This document shows positions 43,152-51,569 of a stretch of DNA of 64,000 nt, piece by piece. Position 1 is the first letter of the stretch, and every line of letters begins with the position of its first letter. Where the stretch lies: positions 2,976,001 to 3,040,000 of the forward strand of contig NZ_JACCFL010000001.1 in NCBI RefSeq assembly GCF_013410375.1. Direction: 5' to 3'. The notes below the pieces were generated by a model. The model searched no databases. It saw only the letters and a list, made by a program, of their open reading frames with translations, and was not told the DNA's origin. Source of the DNA: Leifsonia shinshuensis (lineage in GTDB: Bacteria; Actinomycetota; Actinomycetes; Actinomycetales; Microbacteriaceae). Position numbers and translations under genes: made by a program.

Positions 43152-43215
43152 CATCACACGCACGGGCGATCGCACGCGCGAGCGATCGCACGCGCGGCCG
43201 ATCACACGCGCGGGC
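43152..43215. repeat. Four tandem copies of a 16-bp unit
   Basis: Units at 43152-43167, 43168-43183, 43184-43199 and 43200-43215 follow GATCRCACGCGCGRGC with few changes. The array spans the gap between trmB and the aldehyde dehydrogenase gene and includes the last codons and stop of trmB. It could vary in copy number by slippage. Confidence 0.85.
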
Positions 43216-43885
43216 GGTACTCCAGGTCGAAGATCGCGTGCCCGAGCCGCTCGCCCCTGCGCTCGAACTTGGTGACGGGACGGTCGTCCGGGCGCGGGAT
43301 GAAACCGCCGGGGCCTGCGACGTTCACGAGGGCGGGCTCGGCGTCCAGCACGTCGATCATGTGCTCGGCGTACGGCTCCCAGTCGGTCGCGAGCCGGAGC
43401 ACGCCGGCGGGCTTCAGCGCGGCGACGATGAGCCGGACGACGTCGGGCTGCACCAGCCGGCGCCGGTGATGGCGGGCCTTCGGCCACGGGTCGGGGAAGA
43501 AGATGAGCACCTCGTCGACGCTCGCGGCGCCGAGCCCCCGCTCGAAGACCTCGACCGCGTCGTGCCGGACCACCCGGATGTTGCTGAGGCCCTGCTCGTG
43601 CGCGGCGGCCAGCACCCGGCCGACGCCCGCACCGTGGACCTCCACCCCCAGGAAGTCCTTCTCGGGGTGCCGCGCGGCCAGGGCGAGCAGGTTCTCGCCG
43701 TTGCCGAAGCCGATCTCGACCACGCGCGGCGCCGTGCGCCCGAAGAGCGCGTCGAGGTCGAGCGGCGAGCCGTCGAACTCCACGCCGTAGAGCGGCCAGA
43801 ACTCGTCGATCGCCCGCTGCTGGGCTTCGGTCTTCCTGCCGCGGATGACGAAGCTGCGCGGCCTGACGAGTGGGGACGGTTCCAT
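43202..43885 (-). CDS. trmB: tRNA (guanine-N7)-methyltransferase
   Basis: A 227-residue TrmB. Landmarks: [36 protein letters not shown] (SAM site), [28 protein letters not shown] (the conserved FPDPWPK-x-x-H-x-x-R loop), and [19 protein letters not shown] at the C-terminus. It methylates G46 of the variable loop of tRNAs. The last residues are encoded within the 16-bp repeat array. Confidence 0.95.
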   Translation of the reverse strand: MEPSPLVRPRSFVIRGRKTEAQQRAIDEFWPLYGVEFDGSPLDLDALFGRTAPRVVEIGFGNGENLLALAARHPEKDFLGVEVHGAGVGRVLAAAHEQGLSNIRVVRHDAVEVFERGLGAASVDEVLIFFPDPWPKARHHRRRLVQPDVVRLIVAALKPAGVLRLATDWEPYAEHMIDVLDAEPALVNVAGPGGFIPRPDDRPVTKFERRGERLGHAIFDLEYRPRV

Positions 43886-43947
43886 CCCTCCATTCTCGCA
43901 GGCCGCGCGGCCGCCCCCGAGCGGCTGTCCCGATCAGCGGCCGGGGG

Positions 43948-44256
43948 TCACCAGGAGACGTTCGCGACGTGCCACGGCAGGAACGCCAGCCCGAAGCCCA
44001 CGCCGACCACGGCGACCAGCAGGCCGATCAGGATGCCGGCGAGCATGACCGCGTTGAGCACGATCCCCCAGATCGCGAAGGTGCGGCCCTCCGGCTCGCG
44101 GCCGAGGGCGAGGATGCCGACGACGAGGCCGGCGATCGGGGCGAGGAAGGTCCAGCCGAGGGCGATGGACGCGAGGCCGAGCGCGAAGCTCGTGACGCTG
44201 AGCGTTCGGGACGGGGCGGTGGTGTACGGGTTCGGTGAGGTGCCGGTGGTTGACAT
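43948..44256 (-). CDS. DUF4190-like small membrane protein
   Basis: A 102-residue protein with a short polar, Pro/Ser/Thr-rich N-terminus followed by two hydrophobic segments with the LSVTSFALGLASIALGWTFLAPIAGLVVGILALG pattern typical of DUF4190, and AIWGIVLNAVMLAGILIGLLVAVVG. Function unknown. GGAGG lies only 1 nt before the ATG, so either the start or the ribosome site is atypical. Confidence 0.75.
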   Translation of the reverse strand: MSTTGTSPNPYTTAPSRTLSVTSFALGLASIALGWTFLAPIAGLVVGILALGREPEGRTFAIWGIVLNAVMLAGILIGLLVAVVGVGFGLAFLPWHVANVSW

Positions 44257-44348
44257 GCCTCCAGTCAAGCGATCCGGGCGCCCCGCGCACATCCGGGTAA
44301 CCCCCGGTTGTGCTCAGGGGTTACCCGGGAAGCCGGCTCAGCCGTCCG

Positions 44349-45797
44349 TCAGTGCGGCAGCACCGCCTCGATCGGTCCGCGCGCGAAGTAGACCAGGAAG
44401 CCAGCCGCGACGATCCAGAGCAGCGGGCTGATCTCGCGCGCCTTTCCGGCGAGGGACCGGATCAGCACCCAGGAGATGAAGCCGACGCCGATGCCGTTGG
44501 CGATCGAGTAGGTCAGCGGCATGACGATGATCGTGAGGAACACCGGCAGCGTGCTGGAGAACTCGTGGAAGTCGATGTGGCGGATCTGCACCACCATCAG
44601 CGCGCCCACGACGACGAGCGCGGCGGCCGCGACCTCCAGCGGAACCACCTGGGTGAGCGGGGTGAAGAACATCGCGAGCAGGAACAGCACGCCGGTGACG
44701 ACGCTGGCGAAGCCGGTCTTCGCGCCCTCGCCGATGCCGGAGGCCGACTCGACGAAGACGGTGTTGGAGCTGGCCGAGGTGCCGCCGCCGACCACGGCGC
44801 CGACGCCCTCCACGATCAGCGCGGACTGCAGGCGCGGGAAGGTGCCGTCCTCCTTCGCGAGGCCGGCGCTGCGGGCCAGGCCGGTCATCGAGCCCATGGC
44901 GTCGAAGAAGTTCGTGAAGACGAGCGTGAAGATCAGCATCACGGCGGCGAGGGCGCCGATCCGGCCGAACGAGCCGAACAGGTCGAACTGGCCGACCAGG
45001 CTGAGGTTCGGGACGCTGACCAGCGACGTCGGGAGCTGCGGCACCGTGAGGTTCCAGCCGTTGGCGTTCTTCGGGCCGGACGCGCCAACGTGGAAGATCG
45101 CCTCCGCGATGATCGCGACGATGGTGGCGACGACGATGCCGATGAGCAGCGCGCCCTTCACCTTCCGGGCCATGAGCACGCCCATGACGACGAGCGCGAC
45201 CAGGAAGACCAGGGTCGGGACGGTGGCGATCGAGCCGGCCTCGCCGAGCTGCACCGGCGGCGAGGACAGATTGGTGCTGCGCACGAAGCCGCTGTCGACG
45301 AAGCCGATGAAGGCGATGAAGAGGCCGATGCCGACGGTGATGGCGGTCTTCAGCTGCGGCGGGACCGCGTTGAAGATCAGGCGGCGGAGCCCGGTGGCGG
45401 CGAGCAGCACGATGATGAGGCCGTTGATGACGACCAGGCCCATCGCCTCCTGCCAGGTCAGCACCTTGACGACGTTGACCGCGAGGAAGGAGTTGATGCC
45501 GAGGCCCGCGGCGAACGCGAACGGCAGCCGGGCGACCAGGCCGAAGAGCACGGTCATGAAGCCGGCGCTCAGCGCGGTGACGGCGGCGACCTGCTGGCCT
45601 TGCAGCGAGTGGCCGGACACGTCGGGGGTCCCGCCGAGGATGAGCGGGTTGAGGATGACGATGTACGCCATCGTCACGAACGTCAGCAGGCCGCCGCGGA
45701 ACTCCGTGGCCCACGTGGTGCCGCGGGACGTGATCTCGAAGAACCGGTCCAGGCGCCCTTTGAGGGTCGGCGTCGGCGTGGAAGTCGAAGCGGAAAT
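44349..45797 (-). CDS. NCS2 (guanine/hypoxanthine type) permease, possible ATT start
   Basis: A 482-residue AzgA-like NCS2 carrier with about twelve to fourteen hydrophobic segments. LDRFFEITSRGTTWATEFRGGLLTFVTMAYIVILNPLIL and FFDAMGSMTGLARSAGL are hallmarks of the adenine/guanine/hypoxanthine branch. No ATG, GTG or TTG lies in frame near the expected N-terminus. An ATT at 45797 stands 6 nt after GGGAG and gives an N-terminus beginning ISASTSTPTPT, so ATT initiation is the best reading. A CTG just before GACCGGTTC would be the alternative. Divergent from a uracil-type permease. Confidence 0.82.
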   Translation of the reverse strand: MSASTSTPTPTLKGRLDRFFEITSRGTTWATEFRGGLLTFVTMAYIVILNPLILGGTPDVSGHSLQGQQVAAVTALSAGFMTVLFGLVARLPFAFAAGLGINSFLAVNVVKVLTWQEAMGLVVINGLIIVLLAATGLRRLIFNAVPPQLKTAITVGIGLFIAFIGFVDSGFVRSTNLSSPPVQLGEAGSIATVPTLVFLVALVVMGVLMARKVKGALLIGIVVATIVAIIAEAIFHVGASGPKNANGWNLTVPQLPTSLVSVPNLSLVGQFDLFGSFGRIGALAAVMLIFTLVFTNFFDAMGSMTGLARSAGLAKEDGTFPRLQSALIVEGVGAVVGGGTSASSNTVFVESASGIGEGAKTGFASVVTGVLFLLAMFFTPLTQVVPLEVAAAALVVVGALMVVQIRHIDFHEFSSTLPVFLTIIVMPLTYSIANGIGVGFISWVLIRSLAGKAREISPLLWIVAAGFLVYFARGPIEAVLPH

Positions 45798-45902
45798 GGT
45801 GGTCTCCCGTAGTATCGGTGGGGTTTTGGTTCGTGGCGCATTCGAAGCGATGTCACAGCGCCATACCAGCCTAATTCCCCTTCGGACACGATAAGGACAC
45901 GC

Positions 45903-47180
45903 ATGGCTCTGCCCTGGAAGCTGCACGGCGACGGAAAGACGGTTGGAGCGCGCGAACTCGTGCTCCCCGGCGAGCGGCTCACCTGGCCGCGGACCATCGG
46001 ACTCGGCGCGCAGCACGTCGTCGCCATGTTCGGCGCGACGTTCCTGGTGCCGCTGCTCACCGGGTTCCCGCCCAGCACGACCCTGCTGTTCTCCGGCGTC
46101 GGCACGATGCTCTTCCTGCTGATCACCCGCAACAAGCTGCCCAGCTACCTCGGCTCCTCGTTCGCGTTCATCGTGCCGATCGTGGCGGCGACCAAGGCGC
46201 ACGGGATGCCGTCCGCGCTGTTCGGCATCGTCGTCACCGGCCTCCTGCTCGCCGTGGTCGGCCTGATCGTCGTCGCGACCGGCACCAAGTGGATCGACGG
46301 GCTGATGCCGCCCATCGTCGCCGGCGCCATCGTGGCGCTGATCGGCTTCAACCTCGCCCCGGCGGCGAAGAACAACTTCATGCAGGCGCCGGTCACCGCG
46401 CTGGTGACCCTCGCCGCGGTGATCCTCTGCACGGTGCTGTTCAAGGGGATGCTCGGCCGGCTCTCGATCTTCCTCGGCGTGGTCGTCGGCTACGTCTTCG
46501 CCGTGTTCGCCGGCCAGGTCGACTTCAGCAAGGTCGAGAAGGCGGCGTGGATCGGCCTCCCGCAGTTCACCTTCCCGGCGAACCCGTTCACGGACGCCCC
46601 GGCGACCTGGGGCATCCTGCCCGCCTTCCTGCCGGTCGTGCTCGTGCTGATCGCCGAGAACGTCGGCCACATCCGCGGCGTCGCCCAGCTCACCGACCCG
46701 GCGGTGAACAAGCTGACCGGCCGCGCGCTGTTCGCCGACGGCCTGGCGACGACCATCGCCGGCTTCTTCGGCGGCTCGGGCACGACGACCTACGGCGAGA
46801 ACATCGGCGTCATGGCCGCGACCCGCGTGTACTCGACGGCCGCGTACTGGGTGGCCGGCATCGTCGCGGTGCTGCTGGGCCTCTCCCCCAAGGTCGGCGC
46901 CGTCATCAACACCATCCCGGCCGGCGTGCTGGGCGGTGTGACGACCGCGCTCTACGGCCTCATCGGCGTCATCGGCGTGAAGATCTGGCTGGACAACAAG
47001 GTGGACTTCTCCAAGCCGGTCAACCAGTTCACGGCGGCGACCGCGCTCATCATCGGCATCGGCGACTTCACGCTGAACCTCGGCCAGCTCACCTTCAACG
47101 GGATCGCGCTCGGCGCCATCGCGGCGATCGTGGTCTACCACGTGATGAACTCGATCGCGCGGGTCCGCGGGACCGCGTAG
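45903..47180 (+). CDS. NCS2 uracil/xanthine permease (UraA/RutG type)
   Basis: A 425-residue NCS2 carrier. LTWPRTIGLGAQHVVAMFGATFLVPLLTGF, SSFAFIVPIVA, LIAENVGHIRGVAQL and GGSGTTTYGENIGVMAATRVYS are the uracil-permease signatures, including the conserved Glu and the SGTTTYGEN loop that contact the base. It imports uracil by proton symport. AAGGA is 5 nt before the ATG. It shares a 105-bp gap with the divergent purine permease, so both base transporters may be controlled together. Confidence 0.9.
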   Translation: MALPWKLHGDGKTVGARELVLPGERLTWPRTIGLGAQHVVAMFGATFLVPLLTGFPPSTTLLFSGVGTMLFLLITRNKLPSYLGSSFAFIVPIVAATKAHGMPSALFGIVVTGLLLAVVGLIVVATGTKWIDGLMPPIVAGAIVALIGFNLAPAAKNNFMQAPVTALVTLAAVILCTVLFKGMLGRLSIFLGVVVGYVFAVFAGQVDFSKVEKAAWIGLPQFTFPANPFTDAPATWGILPAFLPVVLVLIAENVGHIRGVAQLTDPAVNKLTGRALFADGLATTIAGFFGGSGTTTYGENIGVMAATRVYSTAAYWVAGIVAVLLGLSPKVGAVINTIPAGVLGGVTTALYGLIGVIGVKIWLDNKVDFSKPVNQFTAATALIIGIGDFTLNLGQLTFNGIALGAIAAIVVYHVMNSIARVRGTA

Positions 47181-47201
47181 CGGCGCTCGCCGCGCCGACG
47201 G

Positions 47202-47534
47202 TCAGTGGTGGAAGTACGGGATGATCAAATACAGCCCGTACAGCACCGCCGCGCCGCAGAGCACGAAGCACGCGTAGGCGCCGGTCAGCGCCGCGCGCTT
47301 CCTGCCGTCGCTGAGCGGGCTCTTGCGGCGGGCCTTCTCGGCCTTCTTCTGGGCCTTGGCCGCCTGTTCCGGCGTGATGACCGTGATGGCGTCGGTGAAC
47401 TCGGCCGGCTCGACGAACAGCGCCCGGCCGGCCACGGCGAGCAGGCGCGTGCCGAGCGCGTAGAAGCCGACGACGACGCACGCGCCGATCAGGGACGCGG
47501 CGAACACCGTGAGGAACTGCAGGACGGCGCTCAT
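47202..47534 (-). CDS. Small two-helix membrane protein downstream of PiT
   Basis: A 110-residue protein with an N-terminal membrane helix (VLQFLTVFAASLIGACVVVGFYALG), a charged cytosolic middle (PEQAAKAQKKAEKARRKS) and a C-terminal helix (ACFVLCGAAVLYGLYLIIPYF). I do not recognise the family. Its ATG overlaps the PiT stop (ATGA), so it is translationally coupled to the phosphate transporter and may be an accessory subunit. Confidence 0.8.
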   Translation of the reverse strand: MSAVLQFLTVFAASLIGACVVVGFYALGTRLLAVAGRALFVEPAEFTDAITVITPEQAAKAQKKAEKARRKSPLSDGRKRAALTGAYACFVLCGAAVLYGLYLIIPYFHH

Positions 47535-48745
47535 GCGGGGTTCCTTCCGGTGCGCTCGCGCTTGAGCGGCTTGACCTTCCGGATCTTCACGACCCGGCCG
47601 GACTCGGCGACGTCGCTCTGGCCCTGGACGGGGACCGGAGCGACCGCGTTCGCGCTGGAGACCCGGTTGCGCCGCGACCGCCAGAAGATGAACGTGATCA
47701 CCAGGACGGCGACCACCGTGTCGATGAGGATGCCGACGGGACCGAGCAGGCCGACGAACGCGGCGACGGCGCCGACGACGCCCGCGGCGGGCAGGGTCAT
47801 CACCCAGCCGATCGCGATCCGGCCGGCCGTGCCCCAGCGCACCGACGCGCCGCGCCGGCCGAGGCCGGAGCCGATCACGGAGCCGGAGGCGACCTGCGTG
47901 GTGGAGAGGGCGAAGCCGAGGTGGCTGGAGGCCAGGATGGTCGCCGCCGTGCTGGTCTCCGCGGCGAAGCCCTGCGCGGGCTTCACCTCGGTCAGGCCCC
48001 TGCCGAGCGTGCGGATGATCCGCCAGCCGCCGGAGTAGGTGCCGATCGCGATCGCGAGCGCGCACGCGACGACGACCCAGAGCGGCGGCCCGCTGCCGGC
48101 CGGGAGGAGGTTCGCCGAGATCAGCAGCAGCGTGATGACGCCCATCGTCTTCTGCGCGTCGTTGGTGCCGTGCGACAGCGCGACGAGGGAGGACGAGAAG
48201 ATCTGGCCGTAGCGGAAGCCGCCGCGGCCGTCCGGGCGGCCGTCGTAGCGCCGGGTGATCCAGTAGGCCAGCTTGGTCGCCGCCCACGCCACCACGCCCG
48301 CGGTGAACGGGGCGATCACGGCGGGGAGGACGACCTTCTGGACGACCACCGGGAAGTTCACCGACGCGACCCCCGCCCCGACGATGGCCGCACCGATGAG
48401 GCCGCCGAACAGAGCGTGGCTGGACGACGACGGCAGGCCGTAGAGCCAGGTCACCATGTTCCAGACGATGGCGCCGACCAGCCCGGCGAAGATCAGCTGC
48501 GGCGAGATCAGGACGCCGCCGGAGCCCTCGTTGATGATGCCGCCCGAGATGGTCTTCGCCACCTCGGTCGACAGGAACGCGCCGACGAGGTTCAGGACCG
48601 CTGCGAGGGCCACCGCGACCTTGGGCCGCATGGCGCCGGTCGCGATCGGCGTGGCCATCGCGTTGGCGGTGTCGTGGAACCCGTTGGTGAAATCGAAGAA
48701 GAGGGCCAGCGCGATGACCAGCACGATGACGAGGGTGAGATCCAC
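47531..48745 (-). CDS. pit: PiT-family inorganic phosphate transporter
   Basis: A 404-residue PiT protein. Both family signatures are seen: DFTNGFHDTANAMAT near the N-terminus and SHGTNDAQKTMGVI in the middle, each with the G-x-x-D/N-A phosphate-site pattern, plus WLYGLPSSSSHALFGGLIGAA. It imports phosphate with H+ or Na+, in metal-phosphate form in some bacteria. GTG 48745 follows a leader that holds a possible PHO box. Forms an operon with the small membrane protein. Confidence 0.93.
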   Translation of the reverse strand: MDLTLVIVLVIALALFFDFTNGFHDTANAMATPIATGAMRPKVAVALAAVLNLVGAFLSTEVAKTISGGIINEGSGGVLISPQLIFAGLVGAIVWNMVTWLYGLPSSSSHALFGGLIGAAIVGAGVASVNFPVVVQKVVLPAVIAPFTAGVVAWAATKLAYWITRRYDGRPDGRGGFRYGQIFSSSLVALSHGTNDAQKTMGVITLLLISANLLPAGSGPPLWVVVACALAIAIGTYSGGWRIIRTLGRGLTEVKPAQGFAAETSTAATILASSHLGFALSTTQVASGSVIGSGLGRRGASVRWGTAGRIAIGWVMTLPAAGVVGAVAAFVGLLGPVGILIDTVVAVLVITFIFWRSRRNRVSSANAVAPVPVQGQSDVAESGRVVKIRKVKPLKRERTGRNPA

Positions 48746-48784
48746 CGGCTTCTTTCTCGTGTGGAGACGGACGCCCGGCGAGGG

Positions 48785-48806
48785 GTTCACCGGTTGTTCA
48801 ACAGAA
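48785..48806 (+). promoter_or_regulatory. Candidate PhoP box upstream of pit
   Basis: GTTCACCGGTT followed directly by GTTCAACAGAA gives two 11-nt direct units matching the GTTCACC repeat of streptomycete PHO boxes. The units read on the plus strand, opposite to pit, about 40 bp before its start. Repression or activation cannot be told from this. Confidence 0.5.
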
Positions 48807-48867
48807 ATGCCTGGTGCCGTTAAGCGACCGTGTAGAGCCTTGCATGCGCTTCTCGGGCGCGTCAAAC

Positions 48868-48885
48868 CGCCGGCGGCCGCCGGCG
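48868..48885 (-). terminator. GC palindrome after the helicase gene
   Basis: CGCCGGCGGCCGCCGGCG is a perfect 18-bp palindrome, 4 nt after the helicase stop on the minus strand. Without a loop it would form a tight hairpin with a reduced stem; a terminator is the likely role. Confidence 0.5.
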
Positions 48886-48889
48886 CACC

Positions 48890-51445
48890 TCAGAGCCGGT
48901 CGACGCCCGTCACGCGCACAACGGCGACGCCGGTGCGCGCGGAGTCGGCCAGCAGCACGTCCGCCGCGATGCCCCAGTCGTGGTCGCCTGCCGGGTCGGC
49001 GAGGATCTGGCGCACGCGCCAGACGCCCTCGGTGGCTGCCGGGGTCTCGTCCACGACGATCATGCTCGCGGCGCGCGCCGCCGCGTCGGTGAGGATCTCG
49101 TCGTGCTCGGCGTAGTACGCCTCCAGCGCCTCGTCCCACTGGAGCTCGGTGAAGGACGGCGCTGCCGCCTCGGCGAGCGCCGCCGCCTCGTTCTCGAGGG
49201 CGCCGAGCTCCTGGACCTTGTCGAGCGCGGCGAGCTGCACGCGACGGAACAGCTCGTTGCGCACGAGCACGAAGAAGGCGCGCCGGTTGGTGGTGACGTT
49301 CCGCGGCGCGGGCGGCGCGAGCTCCCCGCTCTCGGCGGCGTGCCGGGCGGCGTCGGGGTGCACCAGTTCCTCCCACTCGTCCAGGAGGCTGGAGTCGACC
49401 TGGCGGACCAGCTCGCCGAGCCACTCCACGATGTCGCGCAGCTCCTCGGTGCGAAGGTCGAGCGGCACGGTCTGGTTGAGGGCGCGGTAGGCGTCGGAGA
49501 GGTAGCGCAGGACCACGCCCTCGGAGCGCGCGAGCTTGTAGAAGGCGATGAACTCGCCGAAGGTCATCGCCCGCTCGTACAGGTCGCGGACCACCGACTT
49601 CGGGCTCAGCTCGAAGTCCGCCACCCAGGGCTGGCTGGAGGCGTAGGTCGCGAACGCCTCGTGCAGCAGCTCGTCGTGCGGCTTGGGGTGGGTGACGGTC
49701 TCCAGCGCCTCCATCCGCTCGTCGTACTCGATCCCTTCGGCCTTCATGGCGGCGACCGCTTCGCCGCGCGCCTGGAACTGCTGGGCCGAGAGCACCGGGC
49801 GCGGGTCGTCGAGGGTGGCCTCCACCACCGAGACGATGTCCAGGGCGTAGCTCGGCGACTCGACGTCGAACAGTTCGAACGCGGCGAGCGCGAACGGCGA
49901 CAGGGGCTGGTTGAGCGCGAAGTTCGGCTGGAGGTCGACCGTGAGCCGGATCTCGCCGTCCACGACCTCCACAACCCCGGCTGTGAGGAGCGAGCGGTAG
50001 AGGCCGAGTGCGCGCCGGGCGAGCGCGAGCTGGCGCTTCCACGGCTCGTGGTTGTCGAACACGAGGTCCCGGACGTGCCCGAAGACGTCGCCGCCGCGGC
50101 CGATGACGTTGATGAGCATGGCGCTGGTGATCTGCATGGACGAGGTCAGCGTTTCCGGCTCGGCCTCCACGAGCTTGCGGAAGGACGGCTCACCCCACGA
50201 GACGAAGCCCTCCGGCGCCTTCTTGCGGACGATCTTGCGGCGCTTCTTGGGGTCGTCGCCGGCCTTCTCCAGCGCCTTGAGGTTCTCGCTCTCGTGCTCG
50301 GGCGCCTGCACGACGACGGTGCCTGCGGTGTCGTAGCCCGCGCGGCCCGCGCGCCCGGCGATCTGGTGGAACTCGCGCGCATTGAGCTGGCGCATCCGGG
50401 TGCCGTCGAACTTGGTCAGCGCGGTCAGCAGCACGGTGCGGATCGGGACGTTGATGCCGACCCCGAGGGTGTCGGTGCCGCAGATCACCCGCAGCATCCC
50501 CCGCTGGGCGAGCTGCTCGACCAGGCGGCGGTACTTGGGCAGCATCCCGGCGTGGTGCACGCCGATGCCCTGCCGCAGCAGCCGGGAGAGGGTGCGCCCG
50601 AAGGAGGTCGTGAACCGGAACTCGCCGATCAGCTCGGCGATCGCGTCGCGCTGCTCGCGGGTCGCGATCTTGGCGCTGGAGAGCGATTGGGCGCGCTCCA
50701 GGGCGGCGAGCTGCGAGAAGTGCACGATGTAGATCGGCGCCTGGCCGGTGTGCAGGAGGTCCTCGACGGTGTCGTGGATCGGGGTCAGCTCGTAGTAGTA
50801 GTGCAGCGGCACCGGCCGCTCGACGCCGGTGACCGTCGCGGTCTCCCGGCCGGTCCGGCGGCTGAGGTCGGCGGCGAGCGCCGTCACGTCGCCGAGAGTC
50901 GCCGACATGAGCACGAACTGCGCGCGGGTGAGGAGCAGCAGCGGCACCTGCCAGGCCCAGCCGCGATCCGGGTCGGAGTAGAAGTGGAACTCGTCCATGA
51001 CGACTTGGCCGACGGGGGTGTCCTCGCCCTGGCGGAGGGCGAGGTTGGCGAGGATCTCGGCGGTGCAGCAGATGATCGGGGCGTCGGCGTTGACGGCGGA
51101 GTCGCCGGTCATCATCCCGACGTTCTCGGCGCCGAAGACGTCGACCAGCGCGAAGAACTTCTCGGACACCAGCGCCTTGATCGGTGCGGTGTAGAAGGTC
51201 CGCTCGCCGCGGGCCAGGGCCGCGAAGTGCGCGCCGACGGCGACGAGCGACTTGCCCGTCCCGGTCGGGGTGGACAGGATCAGGTTCGAGCCGCCGACGA
51301 TCTCGATCAGCGACTCGTCCTGCGCCGGGTAGAGGGTGATGCCGGTGGACTCCGCCCAGGCGACGAAGGCCTCGTAGACGGCGTCCTCGGACACGGAGGA
51401 GGGGCCGGCCCAGCCGGGGAGGTCGTCGACGCGCAGGGAGGCCAT
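48890..51445 (-). CDS. Ski2-like DEAD/DEAH RNA helicase
   Basis: An 851-residue superfamily 2 helicase. Motif I STPTGTGKSLVA, Ia TAPIKALVSEKF, II VVMDEFHFY (DEFH), III MSATLGD, then ICGTDTLGVGINVPIRTV and VI HQIAGRAGRAGYD are all present. A C-terminal region of about 400 residues has the actinobacterial DUF3516-like composition (ALDIVSVVEATL). Ski2/Mtr4-type helicases unwind RNA for decay. The starting codon is uncertain: ATG 51445 lacks a clear ribosome site, and GTG 51490 or 51463 are in frame. Divergent to the membrane molybdoenzyme. Confidence 0.9.
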   Translation of the reverse strand: MASLRVDDLPGWAGPSSVSEDAVYEAFVAWAESTGITLYPAQDESLIEIVGGSNLILSTPTGTGKSLVAVGAHFAALARGERTFYTAPIKALVSEKFFALVDVFGAENVGMMTGDSAVNADAPIICCTAEILANLALRQGEDTPVGQVVMDEFHFYSDPDRGWAWQVPLLLLTRAQFVLMSATLGDVTALAADLSRRTGRETATVTGVERPVPLHYYYELTPIHDTVEDLLHTGQAPIYIVHFSQLAALERAQSLSSAKIATREQRDAIAELIGEFRFTTSFGRTLSRLLRQGIGVHHAGMLPKYRRLVEQLAQRGMLRVICGTDTLGVGINVPIRTVLLTALTKFDGTRMRQLNAREFHQIAGRAGRAGYDTAGTVVVQAPEHESENLKALEKAGDDPKKRRKIVRKKAPEGFVSWGEPSFRKLVEAEPETLTSSMQITSAMLINVIGRGGDVFGHVRDLVFDNHEPWKRQLALARRALGLYRSLLTAGVVEVVDGEIRLTVDLQPNFALNQPLSPFALAAFELFDVESPSYALDIVSVVEATLDDPRPVLSAQQFQARGEAVAAMKAEGIEYDERMEALETVTHPKPHDELLHEAFATYASSQPWVADFELSPKSVVRDLYERAMTFGEFIAFYKLARSEGVVLRYLSDAYRALNQTVPLDLRTEELRDIVEWLGELVRQVDSSLLDEWEELVHPDAARHAAESGELAPPAPRNVTTNRRAFFVLVRNELFRRVQLAALDKVQELGALENEAAALAEAAAPSFTELQWDEALEAYYAEHDEILTDAAARAASMIVVDETPAATEGVWRVRQILADPAGDHDWGIAADVLLADSARTGVAVVRVTGVDRL

Positions 51446-51503
51446 AGGGGTCAAGCCTGTCACAGCCGCGACGATGCTCGGCAGATCCACCGGCTCGCGC
51501 GCC

Positions 51504-51509
51504 TATCCT
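51504..51509 (+). promoter_or_regulatory. Leaderless -10 element, membrane molybdoenzyme
   Basis: TATCCT, 6 nt, ATG 51516. This places transcription start at the first of three repeated ATGs. Confidence 0.5.
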
Positions 51510-51515
51510 TCGGGT

Positions 51516-51569
51516 ATGGGATCGGGTTCGGGTATGGGATCGGGTTCGGGTATGGGATCGGGTTCGGCT
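51516..51569 (+). repeat. Three 18-bp in-frame repeats at the gene start
   Basis: ATGGGATCGGGTTCGGGT occurs three times in a row (the last copy ends GGCT), encoding MGSGSG each time. The six bases before the first ATG (TCGGGT) also match the unit. Every copy supplies an ATG, so slippage would shift the start by 6 residues without breaking the frame. Confidence 0.9.

Noticed and set aside
43152..43215. Possible CRISPR array
   Set aside because: The 16-bp units are directly adjacent with no spacers and there are no cas genes.
38965..43275. A plus-strand open frame of 1436 codons
   Set aside because: It lies opposite aspA, the aldehyde dehydrogenase and trmB. Its composition (Arg, Gly, Asp, Val repeats) is that of an antisense frame in GC-rich DNA and has no recognisable domain.
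45798..45902. Purine riboswitch before the NCS2 permease
   Set aside because: The leader is too short and GC-poor in conserved positions, and no three-way junction pattern can be drawn.
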